Positions 51,895 through 60,211 of a stretch of 64,000 bases of DNA are shown here, piece by piece; position 1 is the first letter of the stretch; every line of letters starts with the position of its first letter. The DNA lies in the NCBI RefSeq assembly GCF_023507705.1, contig NZ_JALBGD010000001.1, positions 372,001-436,000 of the forward strand, in the 5' to 3' direction. Position numbers and translations under genes: made by a program. The notes beneath the pieces are model-generated. The model had not been told where the DNA came from. It did not search any database and saw only the letters and a list, made by a program, of their open reading frames with translations. The stretch is from Stappia sp. WLB 29. Its GTDB lineage: Bacteria; Pseudomonadota; Alphaproteobacteria; Rhizobiales; Stappiaceae.

Positions 51895-51909
51895 GAACTC
51901 TCGGTGAAC
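51895..51909. promoter_or_regulatory. LexA box, promoter-distal copy, upstream of the 38-codon gene
   Basis: GTTC-N7-GTTC on the minus strand, all eight consensus positions, 20 bp ahead of the 38-codon gene's ATG and downstream of the putative -10 element. Together with the next box it forms a tandem operator. Confidence 0.85.
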
Positions 51910-51922
51910 TCTCGATAATCCG

Positions 51923-51951
51923 AGTATGTTCATGTTTTGTTCTTTGTGCAA
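51923..51951 (-). promoter_or_regulatory. SOS promoter with LexA box in its spacer
   Basis: On the minus strand TTGCAC and CATACT are separated by 17 bp, and a perfect LexA site (GAAC-N7-GAAC read on the minus strand, 51928-51942) overlaps the spacer. The lexA promoter of this window has the same layout: one box in the spacer and one after the -10. The two sites share the stretch ATGTTCATG.TTTGT.C. Confidence 0.8.
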
Positions 51952-52054
51952 CCCCCTCACGCCGACGGCACGACTCATGGTTAGCACAGGGTTAAACCGG
52001 CCCTGGAGGACCGGGCGCCAACATCAACGTAGGGGAGCGGCAGAAAGCCTCTCT

Positions 52055-52200
52055 GCCACTCCGGGAACGAATGGGCCCCGGCGCACGCTGCGCTTGGCCG
52101 GGGTGACGGCCGAGGGGATGTGAGGTCTTTGCCAATCTCCTCAGCCGTCTTCCCGGCCGCAGGCGAAGCCGGAGAGCCGGAGCCATTGGCACCTTCAGCG
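52055..52200. repeat. Dispersed intergenic repeat, copy C1
   Basis: About 145 bp aligning end to end with copy A after gltA; the closing block CGCAGGCGAAGCCGGAGAGC is identical in both. With C2 it fills most of the 633-nt gap between the 38-codon gene and lolD. Confidence 0.75.
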
Positions 52201-52327
52201 GGCATGAGGCGGGAGCGCATCGCCACCTCCGCGGCTGTCATACCCGCGAAGGCAGGTAGCCCGTATCCGCCGGGGCGCGTGGGTTTTGCGAAGGCATCCG
52301 TTCGGTAAGAGAAGCTCGCGGCGACGT

Positions 52328-52475
52328 CGGGGTCTGAGCCGAACCGTTCGGGGTTACTGGATCCCAGTCTTCGGCTTCGCCGAAACCGGGACGACAGGCC
52401 GAGCGTGGGCGCGCATCGGCGTTTCCTCGCAACCGCTCTGGCAGCCAATAGGCCCGGGCTCTCGCGATGCTCGTC
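52328..52475. repeat. Dispersed intergenic repeat, copy C2
   Basis: About 150 bp matching copy B before dnaE: GGTCTGAGCCGAACCGTTCG, GGGGTTACTGGATCCCAG, ACCGGGACGACAGGC and CGCTCTGGCAGCCAATAGGC. It contains the small palindromes ACTGGATCCCAGT and TTCGGCTTCGCCGAA. Peptide-like open frames across it are repeat-derived and not genes. Confidence 0.75.
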
Positions 52476-52508
52476 CGGAGTGACCGCAGAGGGATCTGGG
52501 TGACGACG

Positions 52509-53231
52509 TCAGAGCTCGATGATCTGCTGGTCGCGCAAGGTGATGCGGCGGTCCATGCGGCCCGCCAGCTCCATGTTGTGGGTGGCGATCAGCGCGGCAA
52601 GGCCGGAGGCACGAACGAGCGCCACCAGCGCGTCGAAGACATAGCCGGAGGTACCGGGATCGAGATTGCCGGTCGGCTCGTCGGCCAGCAGGATGCGCGG
52701 CGCATTGGCGACGGCGCGGGCAATCGCCACGCGCTGCTGCTCGCCGCCCGACAGCTCCGACGGGCGATGGCTCGCCCGGTTGCCGAGACGCATGTAATCG
52801 AGCAGCTGGCTCGCCCGCTCCTCCGCCTCGCGCTTGTCGAGCCCGCGGATCAACTGCGGGATGACGAGGTTCTCCAGCGCCGTGAACTCGGGCAGCAGAT
52901 GGTGGAACTGGTAGACGAAGCCGAGCTCGGTGCGGCGCATGCGCGTGCGTTCGGCATCTTCCATGCTGCCGCAGGCCAGCCCGCCGACATAGACCTCGCC
53001 GCTGTCGGGCCGCTCCAGCAGGCCGGCGATATGCAGCAGGGTCGACTTGCCGGCGCCCGAAGGGGCGACCAGGGCGACGAGCTCGCCCGGATGCAGCGCG
53101 AGGTTGGCATCGACCAGGATGTCGAGCTTGCCCTCGCCCTCGCGAAAGCTGCGGTTGATGCCGGCAAGCACCAGCGGCAGGTCGCCGAGTGCGTCGGTCA
53201 GGGCCTGGTCCTGTTCGTGAGCCATGGTCAT
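52509..53231 (-). CDS. lolD: LolD, lipoprotein-releasing ABC transporter ATPase
   Basis: Cytoplasmic ATPase of the Lol system that extracts lipoproteins from the inner membrane. The 240-aa protein has Walker [10 protein letters not shown], the signature [14 protein letters not shown], Walker [13 protein letters not shown] and the switch His in ATHNMELA. Its ATG overlaps the lolC/E stop (ATGA), so the pair is coupled. The upstream MTM start was used because of that overlap. Confidence 0.96.
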   Translation of the reverse strand: MTMAHEQDQALTDALGDLPLVLAGINRSFREGEGKLDILVDANLALHPGELVALVAPSGAGKSTLLHIAGLLERPDSGEVYVGGLACGSMEDAERTRMRRTELGFVYQFHHLLPEFTALENLVIPQLIRGLDKREAEERASQLLDYMRLGNRASHRPSELSGGEQQRVAIARAVANAPRILLADEPTGNLDPGTSGYVFDALVALVRASGLAALIATHNMELAGRMDRRITLRDQQIIEL

Positions 53232-54526
53232 TCGTATCTCAGCGCCTCGACCGGATCGAGCCTGGCGGCCCGCCAGGCGGGATAGAGGGTCGCCAGCAGC
53301 GACAGCACCATCGCCATCACCACGACGGTGAAGGTTTCGCCGGTGTCCATGTCGGCCGGCAGGCGGCTGAGGAAATAGAGTTCGGGCGAGAACAGCTCGG
53401 TGCTGGTCAGCCAGGAAATGCCCTGGCGGATGCTCTCGACATTGAGGCAGACGACGAAGCCGAGCACGAAGCCGGCCAGCGTGCCGACGATGCCGATGCT
53501 GGCGCCGGTGATCAGGAACACGCGCAGGATGGTGCCGCGCGTCGCGCCCATCGTGCGCAGGATGGCGATGTCGCGGCCCTTGTCCTTCACCAGCATGGTC
53601 ATGCCGGAAATGATGTTGAGCGCCGCCACCAGCACGATCAGGGTGAGGATCAGGAACATCACGTTCCGCTCCACCTCCAGAGCGGAGAAGAAGGTCATGT
53701 TGCGCGCGCGCCAGTCGCTGACGAAGGCGGGCCGCCCCGCCCCCTCCTCCACCGCGGTGCGCATCGGCCCGACGCTGTCGGGATCGTCCGTGAAGACCTC
53801 GATGCCGGTGACGATGCCTTCCTGGTTGAAGAAGAGCTGCGCCTCCTCCAGCGGCATGAAGGCGATGGTGCCGTCGTATTCCGACATGCCGATCTCGAAG
53901 ATCGCGCGCACCGGATAGCCCTTGACCCGCGGGGTGACGCCGAGCGCGGTAACATTGCCGCGCGGCACGACGAGGGTGACCGTGTCGCCGACGGTGACGC
54001 CGAGCTGGCGCGCCATGCGCGTGCCGATGGCAAGGCCGCCGGCCGTGTCGAAGCCTTCCAGCGTGCCGACACCGACCGTGCTGGCGACCAGCGGCAGCTT
54101 GACCATGTCGGCCTCGCGCACGCCGCGCACCAAGGCGCCGAAGGCGCCGGAGGGACCGGAAATCAGCGCCTGCCCCTCGACGAAGGGCAGCGTGAAGGTG
54201 ACGCCCTCGAGATTCTCGATCCGCGCGGCGACGGCATCATAGTCGTCCAGCTCGCTGCCGATGGGCTGCACCAGCAGGTGGCCGTTGATGCCGAGGATCT
54301 TGGACAGAAGTTCACCGCGGAAGCCGTTCATCACCGCCATGACGATGATCAGCGTCGCCACGCCCAGCATGATGCCGAGGAAGGAGAAGCCGGCGATGAC
54401 GGAGATGAACGCCTCGCGGCGCCGCGAGCGGAGATACCGCCCTGCCAGCATCCATTCGAACCGGGCGAAGGCCGGCGTGTCGACGGACTTCGCCGACCCG
54501 GCTCCAGGCTTTGCGGCTGCGTTCAT
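53228..54526 (-). CDS. LolC/LolE family lipoprotein-releasing permease
   Basis: Membrane subunit of the Lol transporter, 432 aa, with four transmembrane helices: one N-terminal ([20 protein letters not shown]) and three C-terminal ([20 protein letters not shown] and two more), separated by a periplasmic MacB-like domain. Only one permease gene is present, so it probably works as a homodimer, as LolF does in other lineages. The second of two close ATGs is taken because AGGGA abuts the first and leaves a normal spacing only for the second. Confidence 0.94.
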   Translation of the reverse strand: MNAAAKPGAGSAKSVDTPAFARFEWMLAGRYLRSRRREAFISVIAGFSFLGIMLGVATLIIVMAVMNGFRGELLSKILGINGHLLVQPIGSELDDYDAVAARIENLEGVTFTLPFVEGQALISGPSGAFGALVRGVREADMVKLPLVASTVGVGTLEGFDTAGGLAIGTRMARQLGVTVGDTVTLVVPRGNVTALGVTPRVKGYPVRAIFEIGMSEYDGTIAFMPLEEAQLFFNQEGIVTGIEVFTDDPDSVGPMRTAVEEGAGRPAFVSDWRARNMTFFSALEVERNVMFLILTLIVLVAALNIISGMTMLVKDKGRDIAILRTMGATRGTILRVFLITGASIGIVGTLAGFVLGFVVCLNVESIRQGISWLTSTELFSPELYFLSRLPADMDTGETFTVVVMAMVLSLLATLYPAWRAARLDPVEALRYE

Positions 54527-54633
54527 TCCCATTCCCTGTGCCAGTCGCGACCGGGCGGTCTTGCCCGGGCAGGTTCAGCCGGCGGCGGTGGCCCCCGCGC
54601 CCGGGATGCCGGCCCCGCGGGGCCGGCCCCTGG

Positions 54634-55962
54634 TCAGGACGCCAGCTCGCCGACGAGACGAGTGACAGCTTCCTGTGGCGAAACCGTGCTGCGCTCGCCG
54701 CTTGCCCGGTTCTTGATCTCGACCACGCCGTCCTTGAGGCCGCGCGGTCCGACGATAAGCTGCCACGGCAGGCCGATGAGGTCCATTGTCGCGAACTTCG
54801 CCCCCGCCCTCGTGTCGACGTCATCCACAAGCACCTCGATGCCGGCGGCGGTCAGCTGGCGCTCCAGGTCGGCACAGGCCGCGTCCGCCTCCGCATCGCC
54901 CGGCTTCATGTTGACGAGGCCGACATGGAACGGGGCGACCGAGGCCGGCCACTTGATTCCCGCTTCGTCGTGATGCGCCTCGATGATCGCGCCCAGAAGA
55001 CGCGACACGCCGACGCCGTAGGAGCCCATGTGCACCGGCACCTCGATGCCGTCCGGGCCGGCGACCTTCGCCCCCATCGGCTCGGAATACTTGGTGCCGA
55101 AATAGAAGATGTGGCCGACCTCGATGCCGCGCGCCGACATGCGCGCCTCCTCCGCGACCGCCTCGTAGGCGGCTGCATCGTGCATCTCGTCGGTCGCCGC
55201 GTAAGGAGTCGTCCAGGCGTCGATGACCGGGGTCAGGTCGGCGTCGAAGTCCGTGTCCGCGCCCGGGATCGGCAGCTCGAGGATCGCTTTGTCGCAGAAC
55301 ACCTCGCTCTCGCCGGTAGAGGCGAGGATGATGAACTCGTGGCTCATGTCGCCGCCGATGGGACCGGTGTCGGCGCGCATCGGGATCGCCTGCAGGCCCA
55401 TGCGGGCAAAGGTGCGCAGATAGGCGACGAACATGCGGTTGTAGGCATGGCGCGCCCCTTCCTTGTCCAGATCGAAGGAATAGGCGTCCTTCATCAGGAA
55501 CTCGCGGCCGCGCATGATGCCGAAGCGCGGGCGCACCTCGTCGCGGAACTTCCACTGGATGTGGTAGAGGTTGAGCGGCAGGTCCTTGTAGGAGCGCACC
55601 GAGGCCCGGAAGATGTCGGTGATCATCTCCTCGTTGGTCGGCCCGTACAGCATCTCGCGCTCGTGCCGGTCGGCGATGCGCAGCATCTCCTTGCCATAGG
55701 CGTCGTAGCGCCCGCTCTCGCGCCACAGGTCGGCCGGCTGGATCGTCGGCATCAGGAGTTCCTGCGCGCCGGCCCGGTTCTGCTCCTCGCGCACGATCTG
55801 CTCGATCTTGCGCAGCACCCGCAGGCCCATCGGCAGCCAGGCATAGATGCCGGCCGCCTCCTGACGGATCAGGCCCGCACGCAGCATCAGCCGATGCGAG
55901 ACGATTTCCGCCTCCTTCGGCGTTTCCTTGAGAATGGGGAGAAAGGTGCGGGACAGGCGCAT
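54634..55962 (-). CDS. proS: Proline-tRNA ligase, short type without editing insertion
   Basis: Class II synthetase of 442 aa. Motif 2 lies in [20 protein letters not shown] and motif 3 in [16 protein letters not shown], with a C-terminal anticodon domain ending VGELAS. Between motifs 2 and 3 it lacks the roughly 180-residue INS editing domain of the 572-aa E. coli enzyme; this short form is typical of Alphaproteobacteria. Clearance of mischarged Ala-tRNA(Pro) would then need a separate ProXp-ala protein, not seen in this window. The start [19 protein letters not shown] is conserved. Confidence 0.97.
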   Translation of the reverse strand: MRLSRTFLPILKETPKEAEIVSHRLMLRAGLIRQEAAGIYAWLPMGLRVLRKIEQIVREEQNRAGAQELLMPTIQPADLWRESGRYDAYGKEMLRIADRHEREMLYGPTNEEMITDIFRASVRSYKDLPLNLYHIQWKFRDEVRPRFGIMRGREFLMKDAYSFDLDKEGARHAYNRMFVAYLRTFARMGLQAIPMRADTGPIGGDMSHEFIILASTGESEVFCDKAILELPIPGADTDFDADLTPVIDAWTTPYAATDEMHDAAAYEAVAEEARMSARGIEVGHIFYFGTKYSEPMGAKVAGPDGIEVPVHMGSYGVGVSRLLGAIIEAHHDEAGIKWPASVAPFHVGLVNMKPGDAEADAACADLERQLTAAGIEVLVDDVDTRAGAKFATMDLIGLPWQLIVGPRGLKDGVVEIKNRASGERSTVSPQEAVTRLVGELAS

Positions 55963-56172
55963 CGGCGTGCTTCTCGGACTTCGGTGGCTGGCAGGAACGG
56001 CGCGCGATTGCAACGCCTGAAGTTTGCGCAGTGAAAGCGCATGCGCCGGGAAAACACAAGTCCTGCCAGTGCCGAAGGTGGCGGGAAACCGCGAAAATCG
56101 CGCGACCCGTTCAGAGCCGCGCGAGTTCAACCCCCTGCCCGCAAAAAAATTGGGCTGCCCTTGCACAAAATG

Positions 56173-56201
56173 GTGACAAGGGGATAACGATGCGCTATGG
56201 T
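56173..56201 (+). promoter_or_regulatory. Promoter of a candidate small RNA
   Basis: GTGACA, a 17-bp spacer and TATGGT, reading rightwards away from proS. Predicted initiation is near 56208. No plus-strand protein gene lies between here and the terminator at 56371-56398. Confidence 0.55.
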
Positions 56202-56207
56202 CCGTTC

Positions 56208-56398
56208 TCATAACAAGGCAAGAAGCTGCAAGGCTTAATTTGCCGAAAAACAGACATCGCGGTCTGAGTCTTGGGAGGAAGAGCCTTCTGGCGCGTCGTA
56301 ACTGACTGCTGCCCGCCGAAACAGATCTTTTTTGCCTTTGGCGAACGAAGGTGCGATACGCGAAACCTAGAAAGCAAGGCCTTGTGCCTTGCTTTTTT
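56208..56398 (+). ncRNA. Candidate small RNA of about 190 nt
   Basis: A promoter and a strong intrinsic terminator bracket about 190 nt with no plausible protein gene, in the 600-nt gap between proS and a lipoprotein gene. The transcript could form local hairpins, for example GGCAA with TTGCC near the start and AGAC-N6-GTCT. It has an unpaired T-rich tract (ATCTTTTTTGCC) that could suit Hfq. It does not show the hallmarks of tmRNA, SRP RNA or RNase P RNA, and I cannot assign it to 6S RNA. The remainder of the gap before it (55963-56172) has no recognisable feature. Confidence 0.5.
56371..56398 (+). terminator. Intrinsic terminator of the candidate small RNA
   Basis: A 9-bp stem AAAGCAAGG / CCTTGCTTT with a 7-nt loop runs into TTTTTT on the plus strand. 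It is followed at 56431-56447 by a further small hairpin (CTTGCG-N5-CGCAAG). Confidence 0.85.
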
Positions 56399-56455
56399 CT
56401 TTTCCGGCCCCCGCGTCGACTCAAAACATGCTTGCGCAATACGCAAGACCCACAA

Positions 56456-56501
56456 GCAGGCAGCCGCTTTCGCCCAGTGAAAAACGAAAGCGGCTGCCTG
56501 C
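56456..56501. repeat. Perfect 17-bp inverted repeat
   Basis: GCAGGCAGCCGCTTTCG and its exact reverse complement flank a 12-nt loop. Neither side has a T-run. It sits between the sRNA terminator and the terminator of the convergent lipoprotein gene. It could be a REP-like element or a bidirectional transcription barrier. Confidence 0.7.
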
Positions 56502-56524
56502 AGATCTTGCAGAGGTCTTTTCCG

Positions 56525-56564
56525 AAAAATGCGCCCTCGCCCTTGCGGACAATCGCGAGGGCGC
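56525..56564 (-). terminator. Intrinsic terminator of the lipoprotein gene
   Basis: On the minus strand a 10-bp stem GCGCCCTCGC / GCGAGGGCGC is followed by ATTTTTCGG. It begins immediately after the stop codon of the lipoprotein gene. Confidence 0.8.
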
Positions 56565-57212
56565 TCAGCTGCGCTCGGCGAACCAGGCGTCCAGCGGCAT
56601 GATCACCGGCGGGACACCATTCGCCTCCGGCCAGGAATCGACCGCGAAGGCTGCGCCGCCCTCGGTCTCGCGCACCACCGCCGTCGCATGCGGATAGCGG
56701 CCGTCGAGGAAGAAGCCGCGCGCCACGGGACTGGCCACCCGATGATGGGCGAGATAGCCGGCGCGGGCGGCGACGCTGAGCACGCTGGTGGTGTTGGTCG
56801 CCTCGTCGATGCAGTCCATCTGTCCCGGCACGCCGGCATTGTGCAGATCGTAGCCGCCGACATCCTTGTCGGAGCCGACGACCGGACCGATGGTCTTTTC
56901 CGACCAGGCGACGGCCTCGGCAATCGCCGCGCGCTCGGCCGCCGGCGATTTGCGCCCCCTGGCGAGGATCGCCTTGAGGCGGCGCATATGGGCGGGCGAG
57001 AAGTCGAAGGGCGTCTTCAGCGCGCAGCCGAAGGCATGGCAGACATAGATGCGGGTGCCGGAGGGCGCGACGCCGCCGCGCGCCGAGTACCAGCCGCCGA
57101 TATTGCCGGAGGCCTGTCCGGCGCAGCCGGCCAGCAGCAGGCCACCGAGCGCAAGCAACGCCTTGCCGCGCGGCGCCATGCCCCGCCGTCCCGCATTCCC
57201 ATCCCGAATCAT
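56565..57212 (-). CDS. Lipoprotein with a possible cysteine-protease/transglutaminase-like triad
   Basis: A 215-aa protein with a lipoprotein signal: basic start, hydrophobic [12 protein letters not shown], acylated Cys30. I do not recognise a named family. In the mature part Cys134 ([20 protein letters not shown]), His175 (YPHATAVV) and Asp192 (AFAVDSW) occur in the order and secondary-structure setting of the Cys-His-Asp triad of transglutaminase-like peptidases: Cys at a helix start, His and Asp on strands. This is an inference without alignment. Starts at 57212 (MIRDGN) or 57179 (MAPRGK) are both possible. It is divergent from trmFO. Confidence 0.75.
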   Translation of the reverse strand: MIRDGNAGRRGMAPRGKALLALGGLLLAGCAGQASGNIGGWYSARGGVAPSGTRIYVCHAFGCALKTPFDFSPAHMRRLKAILARGRKSPAAERAAIAEAVAWSEKTIGPVVGSDKDVGGYDLHNAGVPGQMDCIDEATNTTSVLSVAARAGYLAHHRVASPVARGFFLDGRYPHATAVVRETEGGAAFAVDSWPEANGVPPVIMPLDAWFAERS

Positions 57213-57351
57213 CGTGCTCCCCCGGCCCTTGTCCCCTCTGTTATCCTTCCTGCGTTTGCCTGATGGAAGGGGACGCGGTAAGTCAGCCTTGAAACGGACA
57301 CGCCCGGACGGCATCTGCCACTGGGAACGACAGCGCGGAGAGTGTAGCGAG

Positions 57352-58764
57352 ATGCAGCCAGTTCATGTCATCGGCGGTGGCCTTGCCGGTTCGGAGGCAG
57401 CCTGGCAGCTCGCCCGGCGCGGCGTGCCGGTGGTGCTGCACGAGATGCGCCCGGTGCGCGGCACCGATGCGCACAAGACGCAGGACCTTGCCGAGCTGGT
57501 CTGCTCCAACTCCTTCCGCTCCGACGATGCCGAGCAGAATGCCGTCGGGTTGCTGCATGCGGAGCTGCGCGACGCCGGCTCGCTGATCATGGCCAGCGCC
57601 GATGCGCACCAGGTGCCGGCCGGCGGGGCGCTCGCCGTCGACCGCGACGGCTTTGCCGCCGCCGTCACCGCAGCGCTCGAAGCGCATCCTTTGATCACCA
57701 TCCGGCGCGAGGAGATCGCCGGCCTGCCGCCCGCGGACTGGGACAGCGTCATCATCGCCACCGGGCCGCTGACCTCGCCCGCCCTGTCTCAGGCGATTCT
57801 GGAGGCGACCGGCGAGGATGCCCTCGCCTTCTTCGACGCCATCGCGCCGATCCTGCATTTCGACAGCGTCGACCTCGACACCTGCTGGTTCCAGTCGCGC
57901 TACGACAAGCCCGGCCCCGGCGGCTCGGGCAAGGACTACATCAACTGCCCGATGGACAAGGCGCAATACGAGGCCTTCATCGACGCCCTGATCGCCGCCC
58001 CCAAGGCGGAGTTCAAGGAGTGGGAGGAGAACACGCCCTATTTCGACGGCTGCCTGCCCATCGAGGTGATGGCCGAGCGCGGCCGCGAGACCCTGCGCCA
58101 CGGGCCGATGAAGCCGATGGGCCTGACCAACGCGCACAAGCCGGACCAGAAGCCCTATGCGGTGGTCCAGCTGCGCCAGGACAACGCTCTCGGCACGCTC
58201 TACAACATGGTCGGCTTCCAGACGAAGCTGAAGCACGGGGCGCAGCTCGAGGTGTTCCGGATGATCCCGGGGCTCGAGGACGCGGTCTTCGCGCGGCTCG
58301 GCGGCCTGCACCGCAACACGTTCCTCAACTCGCCGAAGCTGCTGGACGGCACGCTGCGGCTGAAGAGCCGCCCGGCGCTGCGCTTCGCCGGCCAGGTGAC
58401 GGGCTGCGAGGGCTATGTGGAATCGGCGAGCGTCGGCTGCATGGCGGGCCTCTTCGCAGCGGCCGAGCGGCTGGGCGAGGCCTGCCCGCCGCCGCCGGAG
58501 ACGACCGCGATGGGCGCCCTGCTCGGCCACATCACCGGCGGGCATATCCTGCGCGACGAGCCGGGCCCGCGCTCGTTCCAGCCCATGAACGTGAATTTCG
58601 GCCTGTTCCCGCCGATCGAGGCGCCGAAGACCGACGAGGACGGCCGCCGGCTGAAGGGCAAGGACAAGACCAGGGCGAAGAAGCTCGCGATGACCCGCCG
58701 CGCCCGCACGGACTTCGCCCGCTGGATCGCCGGCACCGTACCCGTGCGCGACGCCGCCGAATAG
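57352..58764 (+). CDS. trmFO: TrmFO, folate- and FAD-dependent tRNA (uracil-54-C5) methyltransferase
   Basis: Makes ribothymidine at tRNA position 54 using methylene-tetrahydrofolate. The 470-aa flavoprotein has the FAD-binding [40 protein letters not shown] with a conserved Cys, and [20 protein letters not shown] near the C-terminal FAD site. The start [10 protein letters not shown] follows GGAGAGTG. The enzyme is common in Firmicutes and Alphaproteobacteria, where it replaces SAM-dependent TrmA. Confidence 0.96.
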   Translation: MQPVHVIGGGLAGSEAAWQLARRGVPVVLHEMRPVRGTDAHKTQDLAELVCSNSFRSDDAEQNAVGLLHAELRDAGSLIMASADAHQVPAGGALAVDRDGFAAAVTAALEAHPLITIRREEIAGLPPADWDSVIIATGPLTSPALSQAILEATGEDALAFFDAIAPILHFDSVDLDTCWFQSRYDKPGPGGSGKDYINCPMDKAQYEAFIDALIAAPKAEFKEWEENTPYFDGCLPIEVMAERGRETLRHGPMKPMGLTNAHKPDQKPYAVVQLRQDNALGTLYNMVGFQTKLKHGAQLEVFRMIPGLEDAVFARLGGLHRNTFLNSPKLLDGTLRLKSRPALRFAGQVTGCEGYVESASVGCMAGLFAAAERLGEACPPPPETTAMGALLGHITGGHILRDEPGPRSFQPMNVNFGLFPPIEAPKTDEDGRRLKGKDKTRAKKLAMTRRARTDFARWIAGTVPVRDAAE

Positions 58765-58828
58765 GCGAGAAGCGGCGCGCACAAACAGGGCATGCCGCGC
58801 GACGCCGCCGAATGCGGCAAGCCGCAGC

Positions 58829-59707
58829 TCACGCGGTGGAGCTGCGGCAGCGCTTGCGTGCGCGGCGCCAGGAGCGCCACAGGATCCAATGCTTGGCGAG
58901 CGGCGACAGGTCGACGACCGTGTTCAGCGGATCCTCGCCGCGCCGCTCGATCCGCGACAGCAGCGGTTCCGCCAGGCAGACCGGCAGAAAGGCGGGGATC
59001 GCCTCGCCCGGAACGTCGCCGATGCGCCGGCGCAGGGCATCGAGATGCCGGCGGGCGATGGCGACGAGATCCGAGATCACGCCCTTCAGCTCCGGCGTCG
59101 CCTCGCCTGCGAACACGCGCTCGCGGTCGACGCCATGCGCATCAAGCATGTCCCCGGGCAGGTAGAGCTGGCGGCGGCGCGCATGCCAGGGCAGAGCGCG
59201 CAATAGGCCGGTGATGGCATAGGCGACGCCGGCATGGCCGGCCGCCTCCGCCGTGCCCGGATCGCGCCCCTCGCAGAGGATCATCGCGGCCAGCTGAATC
59301 AGCACCGACGAGGTCTCCCCCGCATAACCCTCCAGATCGCCGAGCGTCGGCATCGGGTCGTCGTAGAGGTCGAAGACCCGCGCGTCGATCAGATTGACGA
59401 ACGGCGCGAGCGGCAGGGAATTGGCGGCAATCGTCTGGCGTATCGCGCCGGCAACCGGGTGCTGGTCGACATCGGCTCCTGGCGGCGCCTCCAGCGTGTC
59501 GCGCCACCACTGGAAGCGGATCTCGCCGGGCATGGGATCGGAGACGATCTCGCGCGCCCGCGCGATCTCCATGTTGAACGCATAGAGCGCGGCAAGCCCG
59601 TCCCGCGCCGCTCCACCGGTGTAGAGCAGCGACAGGTAACGGTCGAAGTCGAACTTGCGCACGAGGGAGAGGCAATGGCCGTCCCCCGTGCCATCCTTGG
59701 CCCACAT
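58829..59707 (-). CDS. Squalene/phytoene synthase-like protein, NDUFAF6 homologue
   Basis: A 292-aa all-helical protein of the squalene/phytoene synthase superfamily. The sequence FDRYLSLLYTGGAARDGLAALYAFNMEIARAREIV and later IRFQWWRDTLEA resembles NDUFAF6, a mitochondrial complex I assembly factor, more than true synthases. The Asp-rich DxxxD motifs of prenyl-condensing enzymes are not obvious. Position next to an NDUFAF3-like gene and secDF supports an assembly role over carotenoid or hopanoid synthesis. It has the same strand as the secDF genes, with an 82-nt gap from the NDUFAF3-like gene. Confidence 0.8.
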   Translation of the reverse strand: MWAKDGTGDGHCLSLVRKFDFDRYLSLLYTGGAARDGLAALYAFNMEIARAREIVSDPMPGEIRFQWWRDTLEAPPGADVDQHPVAGAIRQTIAANSLPLAPFVNLIDARVFDLYDDPMPTLGDLEGYAGETSSVLIQLAAMILCEGRDPGTAEAAGHAGVAYAITGLLRALPWHARRRQLYLPGDMLDAHGVDRERVFAGEATPELKGVISDLVAIARRHLDALRRRIGDVPGEAIPAFLPVCLAEPLLSRIERRGEDPLNTVVDLSPLAKHWILWRSWRRARKRCRSSTA

Positions 59708-59789
59708 TCAGGGACACCTAGCGCGCGAACGGGAAATGGGGAGCCCGGAACGGGCAGAAGAATGCGGGACGGCGGCCGGACGGGACCGG

Positions 59790-60188
59790 TCAGTCCACTG
59801 CCAGCAGGACCGCGGCGACCGCCCGGTCCTCGGAGAGAAGCACATTGTAGGTCCTGACTGCCGCGCCGGTGGACATCGGATCGGCCATGATGCCGGCTTC
59901 GCGCGCTGCGGAGCGCAGGTCCGCGGTCAGCGGCACGAGGTCCGCCCCGGTGCCGACCAGCAGCACCTCGATATCCGCGACCTCCTCGAAGACGCGCTCC
60001 AGCGCATCCCGGTCGAGCTGCTTCGGTGCCAGGTCCGCAAACCCGTAGATGCCGCTGGGAACGCACAGGATCGAGCCGCGATGCGACATGCCGGCAAAGC
60101 GGAAGCCGCCATTGCCGTAGGCCTCGATCGGCGCGCGGCCGGGAAAGTGCGCGTCGCGAATGACGATGCCCTGTCCGCGGCCGGCCAT
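59790..60188 (-). CDS. Mth938/DUF498 domain protein, NDUFAF3 homologue
   Basis: A 132-aa soluble protein of the Mth938-like (DUF498) family: MSHRGSILCVPSGIYGFADL and VEDIEVLLVGTG-like residues (EVADIEVLLVGTGADLVPL), then GIMADPMSTGAAVRTYNVLL and SEDRAVAAVLLAVD. The human member, NDUFAF3, assists early complex I assembly, and alphaproteobacterial homologues are known to lie beside secDF. Here it follows secF by 23 nt, so it is probably in the yajC-secD-secF operon. Confidence 0.87.
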   Translation of the reverse strand: MAGRGQGIVIRDAHFPGRAPIEAYGNGGFRFAGMSHRGSILCVPSGIYGFADLAPKQLDRDALERVFEEVADIEVLLVGTGADLVPLTADLRSAAREAGIMADPMSTGAAVRTYNVLLSEDRAVAAVLLAVD

Positions 60189-60211
60189 GTGCTGGTCTCC
60201 CTCGCCGGCGA

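Noticed and set aside
51981-52448. Open frame with peptide stretches such as [10 protein letters not shown] between the 38-codon gene and lolD
   Set aside because: The translation comes from the dispersed repeat; similar peptides arise from copy B before dnaE. It is not a gene.
56208-56398. Candidate RNA considered as 4.5S SRP RNA, tmRNA or RNase P RNA
   Set aside because: The conserved cores of these RNAs (for example the GGAA-type SRP loop or the tmRNA tag frame) are not present. 6S RNA could neither be confirmed nor fully excluded by eye.
58829-59707. Annotation as phytoene or squalene synthase with a carotenoid/hopanoid pathway
   Set aside because: No other carotenoid or hopanoid genes are nearby, the DxxxD motifs are not clear, and the sequence and neighbourhood fit the NDUFAF6-like branch better.
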